The notes under the pieces are model-generated. The model was not told the DNA's origin. It searched no databases and worked only from the letters and a program-made list of their open reading frames with translations. Below, one piece after another: positions 24,859 through 40,900 of a stretch of DNA of 64,000 nt. A program made the translations under genes and the position numbers. Source of the DNA: Escarpia spicata (Eukaryota; Annelida; Polychaeta; Sabellida; Siboglinidae). The stretch is taken from the NCBI GenBank assembly GCA_963995525.1, contig CAXEFP010000001.1, positions 1,206,201 to 1,270,200 on the forward strand, read 5' to 3'. Every line of letters starts with the position of its first letter. Position 1 is the stretch's first letter.

Positions 24859-25691
24859 ACTATACTACTATCCTACTATACTACTATCCTACTATACTAC
24901 TATCCTACTATACTTCTATACTACTATACTACTATACTACTGTACTATTATACTACTATACTACTATACTACTATACTACTATACACCAACATAGCATTG
25001 CTCCTCCATACTGCACTCTCCAACTCCAACATAACATGGCTCCTCCATCCTACACACTCCAACTCCAACATAACATGGCTCCTCCATCCTACTATACTAC
25101 TATGCTACTATACTACTATACTACTATAATACTATACTACTATGCTACTATACTACTATGCTACTACTATCCTACTACTATACTACTACTATACTACTAT
25201 AATACTTATACATTAATATACTACTACTATATTAACATCCTACACTCTCCAACTCCAACACAGCATGACTCCTCCATCCCACACACTCCAACTCCAACAT
25301 AACATGGCTCCTCCATCCTACTATACTACTATGCTACTATACTATTATACTACTATACTACTATACTACTATAATACTATACTACTATGTTACTATACTA
25401 CTATGCTACTATGTTACTACTATCCTACTACTATACTACTACTATACTACTATAATACTACTACACTAAAATACTACTACTATACTAACATCCTACACTC
25501 TCCAACTCCAACACAGCATGACTCCTCCATCCCACACTCTCCAACTTCAACATAACATGGCTTCTCCATCCTACACTCTCCAACTCCAACATAGCATGGC
25601 TCCTCCATACTGCACTCTCCAACTCCAAAATAACATGGCTCCTTCATCCTACACACTCCAACTCCAACATAACATGGCTCCTCCATCCTAC
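24859..25691 (+). repeat. 8-bp tract, S block, two short 39-bp blocks
   Basis: 127-bp tract; S block 24986-25092; linker with ATACTTATACATTAATATAC, found only here, at 35822 and at 46409; a two-unit block 25237-25321 (u1 joined to the S end); linker 25322-25489; a five-unit block 25490-25691 (u1-u4 then S end, with GGCTCCTTCATCC). Confidence 0.94.
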
Positions 25692-26379
25692 TATACTACT
25701 ATGCTACTATACTATTATATTACTATACTACTATACTACTATAATACTATATTACTATGCTACTATACTACTATGCTACTACTATCCTACTACTATACTA
25801 CTACTATACTACTATAATACTACTACACTAATATACTACTACTATACTAAAATCCTACACTCTCCAACTCCAACACAGCATGACTCCTCCATCCCACACT
25901 CTCCAACTTCAACATAACATGGCTTCTCCATCCTACACTCTACAACTCCAACATAGCATAGCTCCTCCATACTGCACTCTCCAACTCCAAAATAACATGG
26001 CTCCTCCATCCTACACTACTATACTACTATCCTACTATACTACTATACTACTATCCTACTATACTACTATCCTACTATACTACTATACTACTATACTACT
26101 GTACTACTATACTACTATACTGCTATACTACTATACTATTATACTACTATACACCAACATAGCATTGCTCCTCCATACTGCACACTCCAACTCCAACATA
26201 ACATGGTTCCTCCATCCTACACTCTCCAACTCCAACACAGCATGACTCCTCCATCCCACACTCTCCAACTTCAACATAACATGGCTTATCCTTCCTACAC
26301 TCTCCAACTCCAACATAGCATGGCTCCTCCAACCTACACTTTCCAAATCCAACATAACATGGCTCCTCCATCCTACACT
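25692..26379 (+). repeat. Linker and split-L9 array
   Basis: Linker 25692-25851; u1-u4 25862-26017 (CTCTACAACTCC variant); 135-bp tract; truncated unit plus u5-u9 26153-26379 (TGCACACTCC). Confidence 0.95.
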
Positions 26380-27126
26380 ACTATACTACTATCCTACTAT
26401 ACTACTATCCTACTATACTACTATCCTAATATACTACTATACTACTATACTACTGTACTACTATACTACTATACTACTATACTACTATACTACTATACAC
26501 CAACATAGCATTGCTCCTCCATACTGCACTCTCCAACTCCAACATAACATGGCTCCTCCATCCTACACACTCCAACTCCAACATAACATGGCTCCTCCAT
26601 CCTACTATACTACTATGCTACTATACTATTATACTACTATACTACTATACTACTATAATACTATACTACTATGCTACTATACTACTATGCTACTACTATC
26701 CTACTACTATACTACTACTATACTATTATAATACTACTACACTAATATACTACTACTATACTCACATCCTACACTCTCCAACTCCAACACAGCATGACTC
26801 CTCCATCCCACACTCTCCAACTTCAACATAACATGGCTTCTCCATCCTACACTCTCCAACTCCAACATAGCATGGCTCCTCCATACTGCACTCTCCAACT
26901 CCAAAATAACATGGCTCCTCCATCCTACACTCTCCAACTCAAACATAACATGGTTCCTCCATCCTACACTCTCCAACTCCAACACAGCATGACTCCTTCA
27001 TCCCACACTCTCCAACTTCAACATAACATGGCGTATCCTTCCTACACTCTCCAACTCCAAAATAGCATGGCTCCTCCAACCTACACTTTCCAAATCCAAC
27101 ATAACATGGCTCCTCCATCCTACACT
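26380..27126 (+). repeat. 8-bp tract, S block, linker, L9 array
   Basis: 119-bp tract; S block 26499-26605; linker ending CTCACATCC; L9 26766-27126 with CAACTCAAACATAAC in u5 and GGCGTATCC in u7. Confidence 0.95.
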
Positions 27127-28049
27127 ACTATACTACTATCCTACTATACTACTATACTACTATCCTACTATCCTACTATCCTACTATACTACTATACTAC
27201 TATACTACTATACTACTATACTACTATACTACTATCCTACTATACTACTATACTACTATCCTACTATACTACTATCCTACTATACTACTATCCTACTATA
27301 CTACTATCCTACTATACTACTATACTACTATCCTACTATACTACTATACTACTATACTACTATACTACTATACTACTATACTTCTATACTACTATACTAC
27401 TATACTACTATACTACTATACACCAACATAGCATTGCTCCTCCATACTGCACTCTCCAACTCCAACATAACATGGCTCCTCCATCCTACACACTCCAACT
27501 CCAACATAACATGGCTCCTCCATCCTACTATACTACTATGCTACTATACTATTATAATACTATACTACTATACTACTATAATACTATACTACTATGCAAC
27601 TATACTACTATGCTACTACTATCCTACTACTATACTACTACTATACTACTATAAGACTACTACACTAATATACTACTACTATACTAACATCCTACACTCT
27701 CCAACTCCAACACAGCATGACTCCTCCATCCCACACTCTCCAACTTCAACATAACATGGCTTCTCCATCCTACACTCTCCAACTCCAACATAGCATGGCT
27801 CCTCCATACTGCACTCTCCAACTCCAAAATAACATGGCTCCTCCATCCTACACTCTCCAACTCCAACATAACATGGTTCCTACATCCTACACTCTCCAAC
27901 TCCAACACAGCATGACTCCTCCATCCCACACTCTCCAACTTCAACATAACATGGCTTATCCTTCCTACAATCTCCAACTCCAACATAGCATGGCTCCTCC
28001 AACCTACACTTTCCAAATCCAACATAACATGGCTCCTCCATCCTACACT
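27127..28049 (+). repeat. 8-bp tract, S block, linker, L9 array
   Basis: 295-bp tract; S block 27422-27528; linker with TATGCAACTATAC and ATAAGAC; L9 27689-28049 with CTACAATCTCC at the end of u7. Confidence 0.95.
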
Positions 28050-28652
28050 ACTATACTACTATCCTACTATACTACTATACTACTATCCTACTATACTACT
28101 ATCCTACTATACTACTATCCTAATATACTACTATACTACTATACTACTATACTACTATACTACTATACTACTATACTACTATACTACTATACTACTATAC
28201 TACTATACTACTATACTACTACTATACTACTATACTACTATACTACTATCCTACTATACTACTATCCTACTATACTACTATACTACTACCACACTATACT
28301 ACTACCACACTACTATACTACTACTATACTACCATCCTACACTCTCCAACTCCAACATAGCCTGGCTCCTCCATCATACACTCTCCAACTCCAACATAGC
28401 ATGGTTCCTCCATCCTACACTCTCCAACTCCAACACAGCATGGCTCCTCCATCCCACACTCTCCAACCCCAACACAGCATGGCTCCTCCATCCCACACTC
28501 TCCAACTTCAACATAACATGGCTTCTCCATCCTACACTCTCCAACACCAACATAGCATTGCTCCTCCATACTGCACTCTCCAACTCCAACATAACATGGC
28601 TCCTCCATCCTACACACTCCAACTCCAACATAACATGGCTCCTCCATCCTAC
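28050..28652 (+). repeat. 8-bp tract and L13-head/S-tail array with a full-length GCATTG unit
   Basis: 284-bp tract ending in ACTACCACAC motifs. The array 28334-28652 has L13-type head units (AGCCTGGCTCC first, CCAACCCCAACAC fourth), then u2, then a complete 39-bp unit reading CTCCAACACCAACATAGC, then the S tail. Elsewhere the GCATTG unit lacks its first seven bases. Confidence 0.95.
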
Positions 28653-29017
28653 TATACTACTATGCTACTATACTATTATACTACTATACTACTATACTAC
28701 TATAATACTATACTACTATGCTACTATACTACTATGCTACTACTATCCTACTACTATACTACTACTATACTACTATAATACTACTACACTAATATACTAC
28801 TACTATACTAACATCCTACACTCTCCAACTCCAACACAGCATGACTCCTCCATCCCACTCTCTCCAACTTCAATAAAACATGGCTTCTCCATCCTACACT
28901 CTCCAACTCCAACATAGCATGGCTCCTCCATACTGCACTCTCCAACTCCAAAATAACATGGCTCCTCCATCCTACACTTTCCAAATCCAACATAACATGG
29001 CTCCTCCATCCTACACT
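28653..29017 (+). repeat. Linker and five-unit L9 derivative
   Basis: Linker 28653-28812, then u1-u4 joined straight to u9 (28823-29017, 195 bp), so u5-u8 are missing. Private variants are CCACTCTCTCC and TTCAATAAAAC. Confidence 0.94.
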
Positions 29018-30675
29018 ACTATACTACTATCCTACTATACTACTATACTACTATCATACTATACTACTATCCTACTATACTACTATACTACTATACTACT
29101 ATACTACTATACTACTATACTACTATCCTACTATACTACTATACTACTATACTACTATCCTACTATGCTACTATCCTACTATCCTACTATCCTACTATCC
29201 TACTAAACTACTATCCTACTATACTACTATCCTACTATACTACTATCCTACTATACTACTATCCTACTATACTACTATCCTACTATACTACTATACTACT
29301 ATCATACTATACTACTATCCTACTATACTACTATCATACTATACTACTATCCTACTATACTACTATCCTACTATACTACTATCCTACTATCCTACTATAC
29401 TACTATACTACTATACTACTATACTACTATACACCAACATAGCATTGCTCCTCCATACTGCACTCTCCAACTCCAACATAACATGGCTCCTCCATCCTAC
29501 ACACTCCAACTCCAACATAACAAGGCTCCTCCATCCTACTATACTACTATGCTACTATACTATTATACTACTATACTACTATACTATTATACACCAACAT
29601 AGCATTGCTCCTCCATACTGCACTCTCCAACTCCAACATAACATGGCTCCTCCATCCTACACACTCCAACTCCAACATAACATGGCTCCTCCATCCTACT
29701 ATACTACTATGCTACTATACTATTATACTACTATACTACTATACTACTATACTACTATACTACTATACTACTATACTACTATACTACTATACTACTATAC
29801 TACTATACTACTATACTACTATACTACTATACTACTATACTACTATACTACTATACACCAACATAGCATTGCTCCTCCATACTGCACTCTCCAACTCCAA
29901 CATAACATGGCTCCTCCATCCTACACACTCCAACTCCAACATAACATGGCTCCTCCATCCTACTATACTACTATGCTACTATACTATTATATTACTATAC
30001 TACTATACTACTATAATACTATAATACTATATTACTATGCTACTATACTACTATGCTACTACTATCCTACTACTATACTACTACTATACTACTATAATAC
30101 TACTACACTAATATACTACTACTATACTAAAATCCTACACTCTCCAACTCCAACACAGCATGACTCCTCCATCCCACACTCTCCAACTTCAACATAACAT
30201 GGCTTCTCCATCCTACACTCTCCAACTCCAACATAGCATGGCTCCTCCATACTGCACTCTCCAACTCCAAAATAACATGGCTCCTCCATCCTACACTACT
30301 ATACTACTATCCTACTATACTACTATCCTACTATCCTACTATACTACTATCCTACTATACTACTATCCAACTATACTACTATACTACTATACTACTGTAC
30401 TACTATACTACTATACTGCTATACTACTATACTATTATACTACTATACACCAACATAGCATTGCTCCTCCATACTGCACTCTCCAACTCCAACATAACAT
30501 GGTTCCTCCATCCTACACTCTCCAACTCCAACACAGCATGACTCCTCCATCCCACACTCTCCAACTTCAACATAACATGGCTTATCCTTCCTACACTCTC
30601 CAACTCCAACATAGCATGGCTCCTCCAACCTACACTTTCCAAATCCAACATAACATGGCTCCTCCATCCTACACT
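29018..30675 (+). repeat. Triple-S submodule with split-L9 (first in copy A)
   Basis: 415-bp tract with CTACTAAAC; S blocks 29433-29539 (AACAAGG variant), 29593-29699 and 29857-29963; linker; split-L9 made of 30132-30297, a 151-bp tract and 30449-30675. S-to-S tracts are 53 and 157 bp. Confidence 0.94.
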
Positions 30676-32157
30676 ACTATACTACTATCCTACTATACTA
30701 CTATACTACTATCATACTATACTACTATCCTACTATACTACTATACTACTATACTACTATCCTACTATACTATTATACTACTATACTACTATGCTACTAT
30801 GCTACTATCCTACTATCCTACTATACTACTATCCTACTATACTACTATCCTACTATACTACTATCCTACTATACTACTATCCTACTATACTACTATCCTA
30901 CTATACTACTATACTACTATCCTACTATACTACTATCATACTATACTACTATCCTAATATACTACTATCCTACTATACTACTATCCTACTATACTACTAT
31001 CCTACTATACTACTATCCTACTACACTACTATACTACTATACTACTATACTACTATACACCAACATAGCATTGCTCCTCCATACTGCACTCTCCAACTCC
31101 AACATAACATGGCTCCTCCATCCTACACACTCCAACTCCAACATAACAAGGCTCCTCCATCCTACTATACTACTATGCTACTATACTATTATACTACTAT
31201 ACTACTATACTACTATACTACTATACTACTATACTACTATACACCAACATAGCATTGCTCCTCCATACTGCACTCTCCAACTCCAACATAACATGGCTCC
31301 TCCATCCTACACACTCCAACTCCAACATAACATGGCTCCTCCATCCTACTATACTACTATGCTACTATACTATTATACTACTATACTACTATACTACTAT
31401 ACTACTATACTACTATACTACTATACTACTATACACCAACATAGCATTGCTCCTCCATACTGCACTCTCCAACTCCAACATAACATGGCTCCTCCATCCT
31501 ACACACTCCAACTCCAACATAACATGGCTCCTCCATCCTACTATACTACTATGCTACTACTATCCTACTACTATACTACTACTATACTACTATAATACTA
31601 CTACACTAATATACTACTACTATTCTAAAATCCTACACTCTCCAACTCCAACACAGCATGACTCCTCCATCCCACACTCTCCAACTTCAACATAACATGG
31701 CTTCTCCATCCTACACTCTCCAACTCCAACATAGCATGGCTCCTCCATACTGCACTCTCCAACTCCAAAATAACATGGCTCCTCCATCCTACACTACTAT
31801 ACTACTATCCTACTATCCTACTATACTACTATCCTACTATACTACTATCCTACTATACTACTATACTACTATACTACTGTACTACTATACTACTATACTG
31901 CTATACTACTATACTATTATACTACTATACACCAACATAGCATTGCTCCTCCATACTGCACTCTCCAACTCCAACATAACATGGTTCCTCCATCCTACAC
32001 TCTCCAACTCCAACACAGCATGACTCCTCCATCCCACACTCTCCAACTTCAACATAACATGGCTTATCCTTCCTACACTCTCCAACTCCAACATAGCATG
32101 GCTCCTCCAACCTACACTTTCCAAATCCAACATAACATGGCTCCTCCATCCTACACT
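30676..32157 (+). repeat. Triple-S submodule with split-L9 (second in copy A)
   Basis: 383-bp tract; S blocks 31059-31165 (AACAAGG), 31243-31349 and 31435-31541; a short 88-bp linker with ACTATTCTAAAATCC; split-L9 made of 31630-31795, a 135-bp tract and 31931-32157. Confidence 0.94.
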
Positions 32158-32878
32158 ACTATACTACTATCCTACTATACTACTATCCTACTATACTACT
32201 ATCCTACTATACTACTATACTACTATACTACTGTACTACTCTACTACTATACTACTATACTACTATACACCAACATAGCATTGCTCCTCCATACTGCACT
32301 CTCCAACTCCAACATAACATGGCTCCTCCATCCTACACACTCCAACTCCAACATAACATGGCTCCTCCATCCTACTATACTACTATGCTACTATACTATT
32401 ATACTACTATACTACTATACTACTATGCTACTATACTACTATGCTACTACTATCCTACTACTATACTACTACTATACTACTATAATACTACTACTAATAT
32501 ACTACTACTATACTAACATCCTACACTCTCCAACTCCAACACAGCATGACTCCTCCATCCCACACTCTCCAACTTCAACATAACATGGCTTCTCCATCCT
32601 ACACTCTCCAACTCCAACATAGCATGGCTCCTCCATACTGCACTCTCCAACTCCAAAATAACATGGCTCCTCCATCCTACACTCTCCAACTCCAACATAA
32701 CATGGTTCCTCCATCCTACACTCTCCAACTCCAACACAGCATGACTCCTCCATCCCACACTCTCCAACTTCAACATAACATGGCGTATCCTTCCTACACT
32801 CTCCAACTCCAAAATAGCATGGCTCCTCCAACCTACACTTTCCAAATCCTACATAACATGGCTCCTCCATCCTACACT
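32158..32878 (+). repeat. 8-bp tract, S block, linker, L9 array
   Basis: 111-bp tract with ACTACTCTACTAC; S block 32269-32375; linker lacking the CAC of CACTAATATAC; L9 32518-32878 with GGCGTATCC and AAATCCTACATAAC. Confidence 0.94.
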
Positions 32879-34438
32879 ACTATACTACTATCCTACTATA
32901 CTACTATACTACTATCATACTATACTACTATCCTACTATACTACTATACTACTATACTACTATACTACTATCCTACTATCCTACTATACTACTATACTAC
33001 TATACTACTATCCTACTATGCTACTATCCTACTATACTACTATCCTACTATACTACTATCATACTATACTACTATCCTACTATACTACTATCCTACTATA
33101 CTACTATCCTACTATACTACTATCCTACTATACTACTATCCTACTATACTACTATCCTACTATACTACTATCCTACTATCCTACTATACTACTATCATAC
33201 TATACTACTATCCTACTATACTACTATCCTACTATACTACTATCCTACTATACTACTATCCTACTATACTACTATCCTACTATACTACTATACTACTATA
33301 CTACTATACACCAACATAGCATTGCTCCTCCATACTGCACTCTCCAACTCCAACATAACATGGCTCCTCCATCCTACTATACTACTATGCTACTATACTA
33401 TTATACTACTATACTACTATACTACTATACACCAACATAGCATTGCTCCTCCATACTGCACTCTCCAACTCCAACATAACATGGCTCCTCCATCCTACAC
33501 ACTCCAACTCCAACATAACATGGCTCCTCCATCCTACTATACTACTATGTTACTATACTATTATACTACTATACTACTATACTACTATACTACTATACTA
33601 CTATACTACTATACTACTATACTACTATACTACTATACACCAACATAGCATTGCTCCTCCATACTGCACTCTCCAACTCCAACATAACATGGCTCCTCCA
33701 TCCTACACACTCCAACTCCAACATAACATGGCTCCTCCATCCTACTATACTACTATGCTACTATACTATTATATTACTATACTACTATACTACTATAATA
33801 CTATATTACTATGCTACTATACTACTATGCTACTACTATACTACTACTATACTACTATAATACTACAACACTAATATACTACTACTATACTAAAATCCTA
33901 CACTCTCCAACTCCAACACAGCATGACTCCTCCATCCCACACTCTCCAACTTCAACATAACATGGCTTCTCCATCCTACACTCTCCAACTCCAACATAGC
34001 ATGGCTCCTCCATACTGCACTCTCCAACTCCAAAATAACATGGCTCCTCCATCCTACACTACTATACTACTATCCTACTATACTACTATCCTACTATCCT
34101 ACTATACTACTATCCTACTATACTACTATCCTACTATACTACTATACTACTATACTACTGTACTACTATACTACTATACTGCTATACTACTATACTATTA
34201 TACTACTATACACCAACATAGCATTGCTCCTCCATACTGCACTCTCCAACTCCAACATAACATGGTTCCTCCATCCTACACTCTCCAACTCCAACACAGC
34301 ATGACTCCTCCATCCCACACTCTCCAACTTCAACATAACATGGCTTATCCTTCCTACACTCTCCAACTCCAACATAGCATGGCTCCTCCAACCTACACTT
34401 TCCAAATCCAACATAACATGGCTCCTCCATCCTACACT
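32879..34438 (+). repeat. Triple-S submodule with split-L9 (third in copy A)
   Basis: 431-bp tract; a 68-bp S block lacking its middle unit (33310-33377); S blocks 33431-33537 and 33639-33745; linker with ATACTACAACAC; split-L9 made of 33895-34060, a 151-bp tract and 34212-34438. Confidence 0.94.
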
Positions 34439-34941
34439 ACTATACTACTATCCTACTATACTACTATACTACTATCATACTATACTACTATCCTACTATA
34501 CTACTATACTACTATACTACTATACTACTATCCTATTATACTACTATACTACTATACTACTATCCTACTATGCTACTATCCTACTATCCTACTATACTAC
34601 TATGCTACTATACTACTATCCTACTATACTACTGTCCTACTATACTACTATCCTACTATACTACTATCCTACTATACTACTATCCTACTATACTACTATA
34701 CTACTATCCTACTATACTACTATCCTACTATACTACTATCCTAATATACTACTATCCTACTATACTACTATACTACTATACTACTATCCTACTATACTAC
34801 TATGCTACTATAGTATTATATTACTATACTACTATACTACTATAATACTATAATACTATGCTACTATACTACTATGCTACTACTATCCTACTACTATACT
34901 ACTATAATACTACTACACTAATATACTACTACTATACTAAA
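34439..34941 (+). repeat. 8-bp tract ending in linker (end of copy A)
   Basis: 503 bp with CTACTGTCC near 34630 and the CTATAGTATTATATTAC marker near 34810, closing with CTAAAATCC. Confidence 0.92.
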
Positions 34942-37900
34942 ATCCTACACTCTCCAACTCCAACACAGCATGACTCCTCCATCCCACACTCTCCAACTTC
35001 AACATAACATGGCTTCTCCATCCTACACTCTTCAACTCCAACATAGCATGGCTCCTCCATACTGCACTCTCCAACTCCAAAATAACATGGCTCCTCCATC
35101 CTACACTACTATACTACTATCCTACTATCCTACTATACTACTATCCTACTATACTACTATCCTACTATACTACTATACTACTATACTACTGTACTACTAT
35201 ACTACTATACTGCTATACTACTATACTATTATACTACTATACACCAACATAGCATTGCTCCTACATACTGCACTCTCCAACTCCAACATAACATGGTTCC
35301 TCCATCCTACACTCTCCAACTCCAACACAGCATGACTCCTCCATCCCACACTCTCCAACTTCAACATAACATGGCTTATCCTTCCTACACTCTCCAACTC
35401 CAACATAGCATGGCTCCTCCAACCTACACTTTCCAAATCCAACATAACATGGCTCCTCCATCCTACACTACTATACTACTATCCTACTATACTACTATCC
35501 TACTATACTACTATCCTACTATACTACTATACTACTATACTACTATACTACTGTACTATTATACTACTATACTACTATACTACTATACTACTATACACCA
35601 ACATAGCATTGCTCCTCCATACTGCACTCTCCAACTCCAACATAACATGGCTCCTCCATCCTACACACTCCAACTCCAACATAACATGGCTCCTCCATCC
35701 TACTATACTACTATGCTACTATACTACTATACTACTATACTACTATAATACTATACTACTATGCTACTATACTACTATGCTACTACTATCCTACTACTAT
35801 ACTACTACTATACTACTATAATACTTATACATTAATATACTACTACTATATTAACATCCTACACTCTCCAACTCCAACACAGCATGACTCCTCCATCCCA
35901 CACACTCCAACTCCAACATAACATGGCTCCTCCATCCTACTATACTACTATGCTACTATACTATTATACTACTATACTACTATACTACTATAATACTATA
36001 CTACTATGTTACTATACTACTATGCTACTATACTACTATGCTACTACTATCCTACTACTATACTACTACTATACTACTATAATACTACTACACTAAAATA
36101 CTACTACTATACTAACATCCTACACTCTCCAACTCCAACACAGCATGACTCCTCCATCCCACACTCTCCAACTTCAACATAACATGGCTTCTCCATCCTA
36201 CACTCTCCAACTCCAACATAGCATGGCTCCTCCATACTGCACTCTCCAACTCCAAAATAACATGGCTCCTTCATCCTACACACTCCAACTCCAACATAAC
36301 ATGGCTCCTCCATCCTACTATACTACTATGCTACTATACTATTATATTACTATACTACTATACTACTATAATACTATATTACTATGCTACTATACTACTA
36401 TGCTACTACTATCCTACTACTATACTACTACTATACTACTATAATACTACTACACTAATATACTACTACTATACTAAAATCCTACACTCTCCAACTCCAA
36501 CACAGCATGACTCCTCCATCCCACACTCTCCAACTTCAACATAACATGGCTTCTCCATCCTACACTCTACAACTCCAACATAGCATAGCTCCTCCATACT
36601 GCACTCTCCAACTCCAAAATAACATGGCTCCTCCATCCTACACTACTATACTACTATCCTACTATACTACTATACTACTATCCTACTATACTACTATCCT
36701 ACTATACTACTATACTACTATACTACTGTACTACTATACTACTATACTGCTATACTACTATACTATTATACTACTATACACCAACATAGCATTGCTCCTC
36801 CATACTGCACACTCCAACTCCAACATAACATGGTTCCTCCATCCTACACTCTCCAACTCCAACACAGCATGACTCCTCCATCCCACACTCTCCAACTTCA
36901 ACATAACATGGCTTATCCTTCCTACACTCTCCAACTCCAACATAGCATGGCTCCTCCAACCTACACTTTCCAAATCCAACATAACATGGCTCCTCCATCC
37001 TACACTACTATACTACTATCCTACTATACTACTATCCTACTATACTACTATCCTAATATACTACTATACTACTATACTACTGTACTACTATACTACTATA
37101 CTACTATACTACTATACTACTATACTACTATACACCAACATAGCATTGCTCCTCCATACTGCACTCTCCAACTCCAACATAACATGGCTCCTCCATCCTA
37201 CACACTCCAACTCCAACATAACATGGCTCCTCCATCCTACTATACTACTATGCTACTATACTATTATACTACTATACTACTATACTACTATAATACTATA
37301 CTACTATGCTACTATACTACTATGCTACTACTATCCTACTACTATACTACTACTATACTATTATAATACTACTACACTAATATACTACTACTATACTCAC
37401 ATCCTACACTCTCCAACTCCAACACAGCATGACTCCTCCATCCCACACTCTCCAACTTCAACATAACATGGCTTCTCCATCCTACACTCTCCAACTCCAA
37501 CATAGCATGGCTCCTCCATACTGCACTCTCCAACTCCAAAATAACATGGCTCCTCCATCCTACACTCTCCAACTCAAACATAACATGGTTCCTCCATCCT
37601 ACACTCTCCAACTCCAACACAGCATGACTCCTCCATCCCACACTCTCCAACTTCAACATAACATGGCGTATCCTTCCTACACTCTCCAACTCCAAAATAG
37701 CATGGCTCCTCCAACCTACACTTTCCAAATCCAACATAACATGGCTCCTCCATCCTACACTACTATACTACTATCCTACTATACTACTATACTACTATCC
37801 TACTATCCTACTATCCTACTATACTACTATACTACTATACTACTATACTACTATACTACTATACTACTATCCTACTATACTACTATACTACTATCCTACT

Positions 37901-40900
37901 ATACTACTATCCTACTATACTACTATCCTACTATACTACTATACTACTATACTACTATACTACTATCCTACTATACTACTATACTACTATACTACTATAC
38001 TACTATACTACTATACTTCTATACTACTATACTACTATACTACTATACTACTATACACCAACATAGCATTGCTCCTCCATACTGCACTCTCCAACTCCAA
38101 CATAACATGGCTCCTCCATCCTACACACTCCAACTCCAACATAACATGGCTCCTCCATCCTACTATACTACTATGCTACTATACTATTATAATACTATAC
38201 TACTATACTACTATAATACTATACTACTATGCAACTATACTACTATGCTACTACTATCCTACTACTATACTACTACTATACTACTATAAGACTACTACAC
38301 TAATATACTACTACTATACTAACATCCTACACTCTCCAACTCCAACACAGCATGACTCCTCCATCCCACACTCTCCAACTTCAACATAACATGGCTTCTC
38401 CATCCTACACTCTCCAACTCCAACATAGCATGGCTCCTCCATACTGCACTCTCCAACTCCAAAATAACATGGCTCCTCCATCCTACACTCTCCAACTCCA
38501 ACATAACATGGTTCCTACATCCTACACTCTCCAACTCCAACACAGCATGACTCCTCCATCCCACACTCTCCAACTTCAACATAACATGGCTTATCCTTCC
38601 TACAATCTCCAACTCCAACATAGCATGGCTCCTCCAACCTACACTTTCCAAATCCAACATAACATGGCTCCTCCATCCTACACTACTATACTACTATCCT
38701 ACTATACTACTATACTACTATCCTACTATACTACTATCCTACTATACTACTATCCTAATATACTACTATACTACTATACTACTATACTACTATACTACTA
38801 TACTACTATACTACTATACTACTATACTACTATACTACTATACTACTATACTACTACTATACTACTATACTACTATACTACTATCCTACTATACTACTAT
38901 CCTACTATACTACTATACTACTACCACACTATACTACTACCACACTACTATACTACTACTATACTACCATCCTACACTCTCCAACTCCAACATAGCCTGG
39001 CTCCTCCATCATACACTCTCCAACTCCAACATAGCATGGTTCCTCCATCCTACACTCTCCAACTCCAACACAGCATGGCTCCTCCATCCCACACTCTCCA
39101 ACCCCAACACAGCATGGCTCCTCCATCCCACACTCTCCAACTTCAACATAACATGGCTTCTCCATCCTACACTCTCCAACACCAACATAGCATTGCTCCT
39201 CCATACTGCACTCTCCAACTCCAACATAACATGGCTCCTCCATCCTACACACTCCAACTCCAACATAACATGGCTCCTCCATCCTACTATACTACTATGC
39301 TACTATACTATTATACTACTATACTACTATACTACTATAATACTATACTACTATGCTACTATACTACTATGCTACTACTATCCTACTACTATACTACTAC
39401 TATACTACTATAATACTACTACACTAATATACTACTACTATACTAACATCCTACACTCTCCAACTCCAACACAGCATGACTCCTCCATCCCACTCTCTCC
39501 AACTTCAATAAAACATGGCTTCTCCATCCTACACTCTCCAACTCCAACATAGCATGGCTCCTCCATACTGCACTCTCCAACTCCAAAATAACATGGCTCC
39601 TCCATCCTACACTTTCCAAATCCAACATAACATGGCTCCTCCATCCTACACTACTATACTACTATCCTACTATACTACTATACTACTATCATACTATACT
39701 ACTATCCTACTATACTACTATACTACTATACTACTATACTACTATACTACTATCCTACTATACTACTATACTACTATACTACTATCCTACTATGCTACTA
39801 TCCTACTATCCTACTATACTACTATCCTACTAAACTACTATCCTACTATACTACTATCCTACTATACTACTATCCTACTATACTACTATCCTACTATACT
39901 ACTATCCTACTATACTACTATACTACTATCATACTATACTACTATCCTACTATACTACTATCCTACTATACTACTATCCTACTATACTACTATCCTACTA
40001 TACTACTATCCTACTATCCTACTATACTACTATACTACTATACTACTATACTACTATACACCAACATAGCATTGCTCCTCCATACTGCACTCTCCAACTC
40101 CAACATAACATGGCTCCTCCATCCTACACACTCCAACTCCAACATAACAAGGCTCCTCCATCCTACTATACTACTATGCTACTATACTATTATACTACTA
40201 TACTACTATACTATTATACACCAACATAGCATTGCTCCTCCATACTGCACTCTCCAACTCCAACATAACATGGCTCCTCCATCCTACACACTCCAACTCC
40301 AACATAACATGGCTCCTCCATCCTACTATACTACTATGCTACTATACTATTATACTACTATACTACTATACTACTATACTACTATACTACTATACTACTA
40401 TACTACTATACTACTATACTACTATACTACTATACTACTATACTACTATACACCAACATAGCATTGCTCCTCCATACTGCACTCTCCAACTCCAACATAA
40501 CATGGCTCCTCCATCCTACACACTCCAACTCCAACATAACATGGCTCCTCCATCCTACTATACTACTATGCTACTATACTATTATATTACTATACTACTA
40601 TACTACTATAATACTATAATACTATATTACTATGCTACTATACTACTATGCTACTACTATCCTACTACTATACTACTACTATACTACTATAATACTACTA
40701 CACTAATATACTACTACTATACTAAAATCCTACACTCTCCAACTCCAACACAGCATGACTCCTCCATCCCACACTCTCCAACTTCAACATAACATGGCTT
40801 CTCCATCCTACACTCTCCAACTCCAACATAGCATGGCTCCTCCATACTTCACTCTCCAACTCCAAAATAACATGGCTCCTCCATCCTACACTACTATACT

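Larger units (their letters stand above)
24331..34941 (+). repeat. 10.6-kb higher-order repeat, copy A
   Basis: Taken from the split-L9 carrying CTACACTCTTCAACTCC and GCTCCTACATACTG (24331/24632) to its recurrence at 34942. Block order is detailed in the entries that follow. Offsets to copy B range over 10587-10635 and always leave remainder 3 after division by 8, so length differences are whole 8-bp units. Confidence 0.94.
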
